Below, in pieces: positions 47,320-60,822 of a DNA stretch of 64,000 nt. The stretch is taken from assembly GCA_963966185.1 (NCBI GenBank), contig CAWZYM010000109.1, positions 1 through 64,000 on the forward strand, given 5' to 3'. Source of the DNA: Rhabditoides inermis. Its lineage: Eukaryota; Nematoda; Chromadorea; Rhabditida; Rhabditidae. Positions within the stretch are counted from its first letter, which is position 1. Every line of letters begins with the position of its first letter. Below the pieces are notes generated by a model. That model made no database searches and was not told the DNA's origin. It saw nothing but the letters and a program-made list of their open reading frames with translations. The position numbers and the translations under genes are program-made.

Positions 47320-47907
47320 TCACTGGTCATCCTCCTCCACATCCAAGTTGTGGTCAACGGTGTGAGTCTTGGGAGGGGTCATCGCCTGCACGGCATCCGG
47401 GTAGACGATGTTCTTCAGCTGGTAGATGCGAGCGTGGTGCTTCCCACACGACTTCTCTCCATCGATCGACTGGAAGAAGAGACTGTTTAACTCTTTCACT
47501 CTTTCTCTCTTTCTCTCTCTCTCCACTCCCACTCTCTCTCTCTTACCTTCATGGCAGTGTAGATGGCGATGTCCTTCTTCCTCCGAACCCTGCTCATCGC
47601 CACGAAGAGCTGACCATGAGTGAAGACCGGATTCGACAGAACCAGTCCCACCTACAATAAAAAAAATTCGTAAGTGAGAAGGAGAAAAGAAAAAAAGAAA
47701 GGATAGAGAGAGAGAGAGAAAGAGAGAGAGAGAAAGAGAGAGAGAGAGACTCACCCTGTCCAGCGTTGCTCCCTGCGACTTGTTGATCGTCATCGCAAAC
47801 GCGAGACGAATAGGAAACTGGAAGCGAGTGAAGAGACTCTTCCTCGGATCCGCGTCCTGGAGAAGCATCCTGAATACACGATTGTTTGATCGAGATATAG
47901 AAGAATC

Positions 47908-47953
<46 letters not shown>

Positions 47954-48018
47954 TCTCTCTCTCTCTCTCCTTCTTTCTCTCCTTCTTCCTCTCTCTCTCA
48001 CTTTCTCCCTCTCTCTCT

Positions 48019-48062
<44 letters not shown>

Positions 48063-48333
48063 ACTCACTTTCCGAGTTCGTAAGTCTCTCCCGTCGCATC
48101 TCCGATCCGCTGCACCATGATCGAATGCTCCCGCTGAAAAAAATACAATTAAAACACATAAAAATGAATAGTGAGAAGTGAAAAGTAATATGTGATATTT
48201 GCATATCAGACAACTGACCATCTTGCGGACGATGAGACGAGTGCCATTCGTCAGTCCACGCCTCACGTCGATGTTCTTGATCAACATCACAGTGGCTCCC
48301 AGCTGAATTGAAATCTCTATCTCCCTCCCTTTC

Positions 48334-48380
<47 letters not shown>

Positions 48381-49115
48381 CTTACCTTGAGATGAAGAGA
48401 GTGAGGTGGCAGACCGGCAGGACACTGGGTGTGGCAGTCTTCGGGTGAGAGCTGCATGCCACCAGTCGAGTCCGGAGTGTCGATGGAGAGGTAGACGTGG
48501 TCCAAGTAGCCATCCACCTTCTTCTTCGAGAGAGGAAGCAGCGCGAGAACCTACAAATACAAATGGGTTATTCAATGTTACATAGTTGATTGAAAAAAAA
48601 TAAAAAATAAAAAGAAGAAGAAGAGAGAGAGAGATAGTGATATGAAGCGTACCTCCTCGTTGAGCTGGTTCACTTCGTCGTTGGTGATGGCGAGGAGACA
48701 GCTGCCGACCCTCTTCTTCTCATCGTCGATCTTGTTGAACGTCCACTTGATCACATCCGAGGCAGAGTCCTTGAAGATCGGGAAGCAGCTAGAACACACC
48801 TGCAAATAATTATTATAACATCTAAAGTAGAATATTCACACAATCGCTTACTTTTGCATTATTGAGTGAATGTCTAAGTTTGATCAGGTCTACCAGTAAC
48901 AGGAATAACGAGCGGCGACTTACCTTGGCAGTGAGATCCGGAGTTCCGTTTCCGATGTGGTAGACGAGAGCGGCATAGTCCTTGTCCTCCTTGGCACGCA
49001 TGTTCTGAGTGAGCCACGACTTGCGACTGACCCTCCAGAGAGGGTGCTGCAGAAGAGACTCCACCAGAACCTCGTCTCCCTCCAGACCCTGGATGATCGG
49101 AAGAATCTGAAAACA

Positions 49116-49168
<53 letters not shown>

Positions 49169-49970
49169 CTCTTCGTTCTCTCTCTCTCTTTTCGCTTTTC
49201 TTTCTTCTCTATCCCTTTCCCTTCCTCTCTCTTCTCTCTCTCCCTTTTCCCTACCTGTCTGTAGTCTCCTCCGAAGACCACGAGCTTTCCCCCGAAGAAC
49301 TTGTTCACTCCAGTCGCCTTCCTCAGAACCGCGTCGATCAGATTGATCAGCTCCCGATCCAGCATCGACATCTCATCAATGAGAAACAGCTCGATCTGAA
49401 TAAGTTGCAGCGATGTTATGTATTTTATGAGTGAGTATTTTTTTGTTATAACAAAAACATGTTGTGAATACACCATATGTTTGTAAAATACTTAGATTAC
49501 GTTTGTATTTCTACTCGTATGTAATGTATAGTGTCATGTGTTGCCCTTGTCACTCACTTCTCGCAGCTTGCTTTCCTTGACACTGCGTCCAGTGATCTTG
49601 CAGTAGAGAGTCCCGTCAGCTGTCCGATTCAGCCAGAAGAAGCGGTGGAGAGTGCTTCCAGCTGGCAGGAGATGGGCCGCGCATCCAGTGTACGCGAGAC
49701 ACGCGACCTACAAACAGACAAATTAATCATACATATCGTCATCTGTTTTCATGTTCTTTCATGTTCATCTTTCATGTTCTTTCATGTTCATCTTTCATGT
49801 TCTCTTACTTTCATGTTCTTGTCGATGGCAGCGTAGACGAGAGCTCGGAAGAGAGTGGTCTTGCCACATCCGCCAGATCCCAGAACGATCTCCGGTCGCT
49901 TGTCGAATCCACCGCTCAACTTGCGGAGAATGTGATCGTAGATCTTCTTCTGCTCTCCATTCAATTGCTT
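47320..49970 (-). other. Domain: Pif1-family (SF1B) helicase of Helitron type, exons 56-66
   Basis: Exons 49809-49970, 49558-49707, 49255-49395, 48924-49106, 48653-48799, 48386-48550, 48219-48302, 48069-48133, 47755-47869, 47547-47651 and 47320-47469. Walker A is [10 protein letters not shown], the Walker B motif is LIDEMSML, the motif III region is GGDYRQ, motif IV LTQNMR, motif [16 protein letters not shown] and motif [14 protein letters not shown]. The end (KNIVYPDAV) is the usual Helitron C-terminus. All motifs are complete, so the enzyme should be active. Confidence 0.95.
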
Positions 49971-50024
49971 CTGTAAGTAGTGTATTGAACATGAGAAAGA
50001 AGAAGATAGAGAGAGAGAGTGAGA

Positions 50025-50062
<38 letters not shown>

Positions 50063-50274
50063 TAACATACACTCGTCTTGTCCATGAGGTTGAAGTTGGT
50101 GGGCGGAGTGTGGATGACGTCATTCTCGTAGTCGTACTCCTTTGATCCTCTTCTGCTCTCGAGCTGCGGCACGAACGAGCGATCGGGAAGGGGAAGGCCG
50201 AACTGCTCCAGATCACAGTCATACCACGACAGCATCTTCTGTAAATGTTTTATGTAGAGAAGGAGAGAGGGGGA

Positions 50275-50321
<47 letters not shown>

Positions 50322-50860
50322 CTGGAGAGAGTAGAGGAGCATGTTCATCAGTCGCGTCCTGTCCTTCTCCGTCTTGGCGGGAGCGAGGAACATTGCATCG
50401 CAGTTCTCTGCAAGCATCTGCGCGGGAGCATCCTAGAATTGATGAGATAAATATTCTGATTCTGATTCTGATTCGAGATTGTCTGTTTTTACCTTGCTGG
50501 GTCCAGTGTTCGCGAGCTGCTGAGCGAAGAAGAGTGCGACCTTTCGAGGAGGCGCGTCCGCTGCCACTTCAGAGAGAGCCTTCTTCAGCTGCAGGTCACT
50601 CGTCACAAGATCCCTCTCCGCTGCCGCTTCCGAGAATGTCGAACACTGACGGCCATCGTCCTAAAAAGAAAATGATAGTGAGAGAGCGACAGAAAGAGAT
50701 AGAGATTGCGAGAGATAATGAGAGAGAACTTACGGTGGTCGCGAGTTCCGGGAAACTGCGGGCTCCGGCCACATTGTTGAAGAGAAGACGGAGAGCGTAC
50801 TTCTCGCGGCGAGAGGGACACACGGAGCGCAGACGGAGGATCGGCTAAAACTGATTAGAT

Positions 50861-50909
<49 letters not shown>

Positions 50910-51282
50910 ATGAGAGAGAGAGAGAGAGGGAGAGACTGACCGGGTGAATGCGCTGCTTCTTGTTCCTCGGAGCCCACTTGTACCCGTGTCCCTTCTTGAT
51001 GATCCGGAAGTGCTTGATTCCCTCTCGGATGGTGTACCGCCTGGCCAGATCGTTCTCCTTGTTCAGCTCCAGCCACGCCTCCGTGATCGACTGCGCCTCT
51101 CCCTCGTCTGCCTCAGCCAACAGCTGGAAAGAGACATTTAGATTGTTCTCTTTTCAAAGGCCTGGCTGTTCTGACCTCATCGTAGTCCGCGTCCTTATCG
51201 AACACCAGCGGAGCCCTCTTCGGAAGGTGCACACTCGCAAAGTCCACGTGGTGCGAAATCTAAAACAGTCTCGATATCGCCT

Positions 51283-51336
<54 letters not shown>

Positions 51337-51657
51337 CTCACCTTGGCGATCTCCCAGTCGCGGATTCCCCACACGGCCTGCGGGGCAGTGATCGCCATGC
51401 GAGTAGTGAACTGGCTGAACTCGTCCAGAACCACGTTCTTCACCGTCTCCGTCGTGCCGTCCTCGTTGATCACCTCCTCCTCAGCGTTCATCTGAATCAC
51501 ACAAATAAAATCATTTGCATATATGATCATATAGAGTTTCTGGGCTGTTTATACCTGGAGATCGCGGAGTGTCTTCTGCGCATTCTGGTTCAAGAACTCG
51601 CGCTGCGTCTCATTCAGATCCAGAGAAGACGAAATGACGCACTGGAAGTTTGCAAAT

Positions 51658-51692
<35 letters not shown>

Positions 51693-52477
51693 TTTTCTCT
51701 TACTCTCTTTTTCTATCAGTCACTCTTTCTTTCGTTCACTCTATCATCTCTCACGTGTTGGAAGGTGGCGAACTCCGGCACTCCCGCGTGGCTCCCGTCG
51801 TTGACCATGGCGCTGTCAATCAGCTCACACATAGCCCTGTCGAATCCCTGTAACACATTACGTGATTGCATCAATTAAGATTAACAGTAAACAACAGTAA
51901 TATTCTACACACCTTGAATATGTACTTGTACATATACTTGGCGCAGAAGATTGACGATGTGACTTCTGCGTTCACGTGGCAATCGAACTCCATAAGCATA
52001 CGCGGGTTGAACGGCACAACCCACCTGAACACACGTGTATACTACAATAGACAGGGGAATGCACTCACTGGTTGTTGACCTGGTACTTGCGGGGAGTGTC
52101 CACCCACGGTCCCTTCGGCCGAGCAGGCTCCGCGTAGCCATTCTCACGCATCACCGTGTACTCGGAGAACGGCTTCGGGAAGCCCTTGCCGCACTGCCTC
52201 GCCTCCGGGTGCTGCGCGTCCACTCTGCACAACAGTTCATGCTCCCTGCTCTCTCTCTCCCTCTCTCTCTGTCCACTCACCGACAGAACTCGTCCTTGTG
52301 CGGGTGGAAAACTCCCTTCTTGTCGGTGTGGCTGCAGGGCTTGTGGCACATCAGACGCAGCACCTTCTCACGCAGCACCGGCTCCAGCTCACTCGGGATC
52401 TGCGCCTTGATGAACCGGTCCACCTTCTCCGCAGTGCTCAGCTTCTCCTATAGGCATTAAATAGAGAGAGAGGGAGA

Positions 52478-52514
<37 letters not shown>

Positions 52515-52670
52515 GCACCTTGAGTGTGAGGAGAAGGTGAATGTGGGGCATGCCGCGAGCCTGGAACTCGAGCGACCACGCATAGGCCAGCACCTCTCCG
52601 AACGCGCCCTCCAGAATGATCTTGTCCAACACCGCGTGCATCTTCATGTAGAAGATCTGCAAAGAACAGT

Positions 52671-52718
<48 letters not shown>

Positions 52719-52853
52719 ACTCACCCTGTTCACGAGATCCGGCGCGTCCACCCATCGCTGTCCGGGTAACAGGTTTCTCTGAATCTCTGCCCACACCGGA
52801 CTTCCTTTAAATTTAAAGTAATGAACGAAATGAAAACAGCTCCCAAATGTGTA

Positions 52854-52934
<81 letters not shown>

Positions 52935-53412
52935 TTTCTCTCTCCCCGCTCTCGTACCTGTGAATGTGATGAAGAGATCGGGCGATCCGACCTCATTCAT
53001 CACAACAGTCGCCCTCTCTGCCTGCATCCTCATGTAGCGCGGAGATCCCTTCACAGCAGCATTTGCGAGGAACTGAAACACAGTAATGGACGAGTTTGTG
53101 AATGTCAATGTCAATGTGTTTTTGTGATTCTCTTTCAAATGTTTTAACATTTTTTGATATGTTTTTATTTGTTGTTTGTTAGACATTTTGTAATTCATAA
53201 AATCAAAATTATTAATTGTATTGACTCTCTCACAATAGCTCCGAGGTCGACTCGCAGCTTGGTGGCGGCGTCCCTGTAGCGAAGAAACGCATTCGACTGG
53301 TGGATGGCAGCTCGGTTCTCCCTCGAAGGATTCTGCTTCAGACGCGCCACCTCCTCACGCATCTGAAAACTGAGTCTTGAAGCGAAAGAGAGGAAGAGAA
53401 AAAAGTTTGTGA

Positions 53413-53455
<43 letters not shown>

Positions 53456-54838
53456 GGGAAGGGAAGAGCGTGGGGGGAGGAGAGGGAGAGCGCGAGAGAA
53501 AGAGAGATTCGTACCTCTTGAATTGACATCGTCCTTTTCTCCACATGATGCATCTTGGTGAAGTCGTGTCTACAACATACATGGTTACTCTGTCAACATG
53601 CCGCAATCAGAAGATGACTAACACATGCATTGGAACTACCGATATCCCTGCTATTGAAGCTCACAGTAGGCATTTTATTACTGTACTTTACTGTATCTGT
53701 ATCGTGATTTATGTAATATTGTGCTACTTAAATCGAGATAAATTTTCTGTTCTGTTCTGTTCTGTCAACTTCCACATATGACTACCGTATAAGTACAGTA
53801 CTACTCACTGTGCGCGGATGATGCGCATGTGCTGGTCCTCCACATACAACTGCCCCAGTCCGAGCATCGAGAAGATCGGATGCGACTGCTCCTCCAGGTT
53901 CTTCTCAGTCGTCCTAATCTTGAACACCATCTCCTCCCGACGAGACATGCACGAAGTACGGACTGCAAAATTCACAATAAGAAAAGTAGACATCATGTTT
54001 ATTTTCATAATTCGTGCATCTAATCTATATGAATTTTTATTGATTTTCTTTCTCGGTATCAAAAATGGTGTGTGACAAAATCTATAAATGTATTTAACTC
54101 ATTCTTTCACAAATTCAGATGACGTTTGACGTACCTTCTTGCTTGTGCTCTCGAATCTTGCGGCCAGATACAGAGCGATTGCGCGGCAGTTGTGGGCGAA
54201 CGAAAGAAGACTCCTCCTAGACAGTATGTTGTATGTATGTGAGTGAATAGAGAGAAAGAGAGAGAGACAGAGAGAGAGAGAGAGACAGAGAAAAGGAGAG
54301 AGAAGGAGAGATACTCACGGTCTGGTCGATGTCGCCGAAGAAGTCTCTGTCGTTGGTGATTAGAGACTTGGTCCGAATGGCGCGGCTCGCTCTCACAGTC
54401 GCCTCTCCGGGCTCATTGCAGTTGAGGGGAGCTGAAAATCATCAATAATCAACAATTCATGTCTCCAGAAGCCACAAGCAGGAAATTATAAACAACATCA
54501 GTAGCGCTTACGCATCCGTTCTATGAAATAATGTTCCATATTATATGAACCATATTACCAAGCAGTAAGCGTTGTATTACTGAATTACTGTATTTTACCG
54601 TAACCTTACAATGCTACATAACTGTATTATTAATGCTACTTGAACCGAGTTTAATATTCGGTTTTTCACCATCATCTATCTGTTTGTAACTATATCACTC
54701 TACCGTAGTCTCCCTCGTTCTCATCCTCCTCGTCTTCCTCCATACGCTCATCTGCCATCTCCGTTCCAGTGTCGTCCACTGGTCCCTCCACTCCCACATC
54801 TGATAGTTAACATGAATTTGAGAGAAACAGAGAAGGGA

Positions 54839-54873
<35 letters not shown>

Positions 54874-55065
54874 AAGAAAGAGAGGCTCACCAATACGGAA
54901 TCCTTCTTCGTCCTGACGAAGCATCTCTTCTTCTCCACATGGCTCCGCCTGCTCCTGGTCTAGTCGCTCCGGCGCTTCTCCCTCTACTATGACGTCACCC
55001 TCGTCATGGTCCATCTCATGCTCTATATAATGACAAATTGACATTACACATAATGAAAAAAATAA

Positions 55066-55098
<33 letters not shown>

Positions 55099-55369
55099 AT
55101 GAAAGTTTTACCTTCCTCCTCCTCCTGATCCTGCTCTTCCGTCCCGCGGCGCGGTCCACTTGAGCGGTCAGCTGAAACACAAAGTGCAAATGAGGAACAG
55201 TACATTGAGTACTCACTTGGCGCGACTCCGAGTCTCTTGTCCTTTAGAGGGGCGAGCTGCGGCCGCACTCCCGGGGCACGCGAGTCGTAGCCAGACTCGC
55301 CCATCACATGGATGAGGATATAGCAGAGCGGGTCAACCAGCGGGCTACAATGAATACCATCGCTCTCTT

Positions 55370-55428
<59 letters not shown>

Positions 55429-55430
55429 TC

Positions 55431-55466
<36 letters not shown>

Positions 55467-55843
55467 ACTCACCTAAAGTGGGGGATCTCCCTCTTTCGGC
55501 CGGTGTGGATGTACTCGACAGAGAGGTTGGCCGTGTCCAGTGGCCGTCCCTCCTTGTCTGTCTGGGCCAGGAGAACCACGTCTCCCTTCTTCAGTCTGCT
55601 GTACGCGCCCTGGAAACGAATAGTGAATCAGTCATCAAAGAAAGTGCCTCTCACCTTGTGCACATCGGGATCCGCCCTCTGCTGGAGTGTGACGTAGTCG
55701 TGGTGGATGACCAACCACCGAGTCTTCATCGCACTCCTCGGCACTCCACGCGACTTCTCCCCCTCCGACACGTACATCTTCACGTACGGGTTCCACTCCC
55801 TCAACACCTCCGCGAGTCGGTCGAGAGCCTAGATGTATACACT

Positions 55844-55878
<35 letters not shown>

Positions 55879-56086
55879 CGAACCAGTGAGAGATTCCTGC
55901 CCTGCACGTGGCTGAGTCCCTTCTTGCCAAGCATGTATCTACCGTACTTCTCCGACCATCTGATGTCCGGGTACATTCCGTCTCCGAACCACCTCTGTCC
56001 GTACATCAGTGGCTGATCTGGGAAACGGGGGATGGCAGACGACAGCGAATGGGAGGGCGCGCCTTGAGTCTGCAATCAGTGGGTGA

Positions 56087-56156
<70 letters not shown>

Positions 56157-56284
56157 TTCTCACCTTTCTTGCGAAGACTCCTCCCTTCACATCTCGCGAC
56201 GTTCGGTTGATTGATGCCAGCGCGAGGTTAGCATTCAATTCAACGGAGTTGTTCTGCACCAGCCTAAAACAACAACTTGTCCTT

Positions 56285-56331
<47 letters not shown>

Positions 56332-57223
56332 CCCACATCGCTCCGAGGATCTCCTTGACTTCCGCCGGCCTCTCTGCCCAGTCGGTCGGCTTGTAGTTGC
56401 CAGCGAGGCAGCACTTGACGGACTGCGACTCTCCCTCCAGATAGACTGCTCCACAGAACTCGCACGCTACGGTGAAGTCTCCACAGTCGTGCTGCTCCAC
56501 TCCCTCGTAGCTATCGAAGAAGCCGGCTGCAAAAGAACTCTCCCTCTCTCTTGCACACACTCTCTGTCTCTCTTTCTCGCCCTCTGTCTCTCTCTATCTC
56601 TCTCACTCTCTCTCTCTCTCTTACGGTGCTTGGGAGCATGCCTCTGCGCCGCGCGTCGCTCGTTCATCTCCTCACGCTTGTCATACGAACCTAGAGTTGA
56701 AATGAGATTAGTGAAAATAAATAGTTTCTTACAACGTACTTGTTTGGCGCATCATATGTTCGTGATCAGCTTGTTTTAGGAGACGAATTGCATGTTCTTC
56801 TTCAGTCTCTGCAAAAAAAAGAAGAATAATCACAATCCATAATCAAGTAATTCACATACCAGATGCGCGACGTTGATGGGATCGTATCTTTTTCTTCTCC
56901 AGTCTCCTCACGCGATGTTCTTCGTCCTCTGTAAATGAAAAAGTTCACAATAAGAAATAGGGACTTGAGATATCGATACTACCTTGTTCCATCCTTTCCG
57001 CCCATCCCGAAGATTTGGCGAAGAGTCGTTTAGCTCTCTTCTTGGGCGTTTCTGAAAAAAAAGTATAATTTATTTTTTATAATGGTACGTTTATTTATTA
57101 AATATTCACCATCTGCACGTGTGTTTTCTTCGTACTCTCGATTGCGCTTCAATTGTGCTTCTTTTTGTTCAGCGCTTTCTGCAAAGAGAATATATACAGA
57201 GAGACTTCCTCTCTCTCTCTCGC

Positions 57224-57283
<60 letters not shown>

Positions 57284-58337
57284 AGATAAGAGAAAAAGAG
57301 AGAAAGAGAGATTTATACCTCTTGATCGCGAAAGTCGTTTCCGCTCGTTCTGCTGATCCTTCTTCTGCCTCGGAGTCAGCTTTCGTCTACTTCTGGGAGT
57401 CGACATAGCAGAAGACGTGACAGAAGACACACTCGAGGCGACACTCTCTATCTCCTCCCTGTCCACCTCCATGAACACAGGTGACGGTGTCCTCTCTCGT
57501 CTCGCTTCCCGCCTGGTCAGAGCTCCCCTCAGTCGTCCCCGCTCGACATCCCTAAGCAATCAATGCAATGAAAAAAAAAACAGAAAAAAACACAAATGAA
57601 CATACTTGTTATCAGTCGAAGTGACAACGAAAGTGCGCTGGTTGAGGCGGAAATGAAAGAGGGATTCAGTCTGAGTGGTCCGTCGATCTCGATGACTGAA
57701 AGAAAACAACTTTCCCAATTTATATGATATGTGTATGTGTGTATGTAGTTGTCTAGAAGAAGTGTTGGAATATATGGAACGGTATCTTGTATCACCTTCC
57801 GAGAACGGCACTGTTGTAGTGAGACCACGAGTACTTGTTCTGCATCGCATCAGTCATCAGAGTACAGAGAGCATGCCGATTCCAGACGAGTCTGAACAAA
57901 TCATAATAAAACACAAGGTGATAAGTACTCACCTGGCAGGGTCGTCACCGCGAAGAAGCGCAATAAACACACCCAGACACCGGAAGCCACAACTCCAGTC
58001 GTCCTGCAACAATCAGTAGTTGAATTTAAAAAAAAAAACAAATTTGCAACTATTTGAAATAAAAATGCACTCACTTTCTGGCAGTCGTAATCCGTCTCCA
58101 CTGCTATGCGAATGTCCTCTCCCGGAAATACGTCTCTGTACACGAACTGGATCTGCTTCCGCAGCGGAAGACAGTCCATCAACTAAATGTGAACTGTGAA
58201 ATGTGAACTGTGCACCACAAAAAACGAGAAAAGAGGTTGTGATAGTGTACGTTCTGTTATGATAATGTAGAATAATCTCTTTGTGTTGCTTTTTCATTGC
58301 CTACGCGAGAGAGAAAGACAGAGGGAGAGAGCGAGAG

Positions 58338-58403
<66 letters not shown>

Positions 58404-58653
58404 AGAAGAGAAACTCACGTAATCCTCCACGCTATCCTTGTTATCAATCGTGCTATCATAGATCGTTACAACGTGCTTCTCCGGATCATATCTGAATACA
58501 ATGCATTTCAATGTGATATTGTAATTGTGTAGTACTCACGAGGTGATGACGTAGTGCTGAAACTTCTCGTGGTGGTGTATCTGGATGGCCGGAAGAGTGC
58601 CAGTCGGATGGACAATCGGCATCTCACCATCCCGGTTCAGGAACTACAAAACA

Positions 58654-58691
<38 letters not shown>

Positions 58692-59930
58692 GTCTGTCTT
58701 ACCATCACACTCTGGACCATCTGCGCTCCCTCGATTTCCAACTGCGCGATCCTCTGCAGATACTCACACGCCTTGTCCACACACTCCGTCTCTGCCATCT
58801 CCCCGTGCGTCGGCTGAACAGAACAATAAATGAAAGACAACAGGATGAACCAACTGACCAGTCTCGTTCCTCTGTCCAAGACGTACTCGATCTCCGGATT
58901 GGTCCCTTTCTTCTTTCCACCGTCCTTCTTCTCCATTGCAGATGCCTTCTTCACAGTCGCAGAACTCGTTGCCTTCTCCACAACATACTCATTCTCCCTC
59001 CGAGGCGCCGCAAACCTAAGAGAAATGAGAATGAATGGAAGTTTATACGCTATACTCACTTGTTAGTTTTCTCCGCACAAAAACTGTCCTGGTGAATAGC
59101 GAAATTGACGAATCCGCCAGGCGGAACAACGCGACTGAAACTCGTGATCAGTGATATATCATAACAACATGGATGATGTCGACTCACTCGTGCACAGCAC
59201 ACAGATTGGCGTAGCTGCCCCAGTCTCCCTTTCTCGCCTGCGCACCTGCCATTGCCTCCTTCACGAGAGAGGCGTTCCAGGAGTGACTAAACGAAAGGAA
59301 AGTGAGAGAGAGAGAGAGAAGGTGAGAGAGAGAGAGAGCTAACCTGGCAGGCTCGCAACCACCCAACGCACATATGAGAGTTGCAACTGCCCATTCTTGA
59401 CTCGTAATGCCCTTAAATGATCACAAATTATGGAAAGAGTCATGATATGAATATTGAGAGATGATAGCAAGTTAATACATTTTTAAGTAAATTACTATTT
59501 AAACACCTTCTTGCTTCCTTCGATAGCCACATCGACGGATAGTCGAATCGGCGCATCCTCGAACAGTGCTCCGAAGAGGTTCACCAGTTGTCGGACCGTT
59601 CCCTCGCTGAACTGAAGAAAAAAAATCAGTTTAATCCAATGCAATACATACATTCATTTGTTTCACTAACCCAAGTTTCCACTGGTCGATTCGATCCGAT
59701 CAAAGATGCGTCGTAGTATGTAACGATGTGTTCACCAGAGACATATCTGAATGTTTACATGACATTCGAGTTATAAGATTGCATATTGATAAAAATAACT
59801 GACATGGCAACAGCGTAATTGTCGGATCCTGGAAGGGAGATGATTTGCGCAGCACCGGTCGCTCCGGTCGTGTGGCGGAAACGTCGTCGGCTGTTCTATA
59901 AACAACGCTTCATGTATTTAGGAGACAATT

Positions 59931-59967
<37 letters not shown>

Positions 59968-60123
59968 GGGAGAGAGAATACTGACGAGAGCGGTGTGGAT
60001 GGGGAGGAGGAGGTCGATGCTGCTTCCCCTCTCGGCAATCATCTCTTGGATGAATCCCATGGCTCTGTCTAACGGCGGCATCTCATCCTCCGCCGCAACT
60101 TTCCTGCATTGAACATTTGAGAG

Positions 60124-60192
<69 letters not shown>

Positions 60193-60194
60193 CT

Positions 60195-60238
<44 letters not shown>

Positions 60239-60768
60239 CACTCCAGCATCTTCCGCGCGTTCTCCTCTCGCACCTTCCTCACGACGCGGTCGTACTGTTC
60301 TTGGTAGCGACGCTCGTTGTCCCTGTCTGCGAGTTGTGTGATGTGAGCATCACTGCACACCAACACAATCACTTCAACGACCTGAGAAAAGACATAATGA
60401 ACGTTTATGTTGTTGTTTTTGAATATGTTTATGTATATATATTCAGAGTGACTTACAGAAGTCGAGTCTTTGAATCTCCACGCTTCTTCTATCGCAATCT
60501 TCACTCCCATCTCCTTAGGAAAATGGTACACTCCTATCGATAGGAAGGGCACGACCTGAAAAAAATAATAATTTGAAATTGTTTTTGTGTTGTGTACTCA
60601 CCAGTCTCTGCACCTTCAGCTCCTCCGCCTTCTGGAACACATTCCGGTACGCCATCCGGAGCTGGTCACACTGGTTCTGCGAGGGGGCCGTGCTTTCATC
60701 CACATACGGACCAGCCACGTGGATGATTTCTGAAAAAAGAGATGAACGAAGGAAATACTTCACAGAGC

Positions 60769-60822
<54 letters not shown>

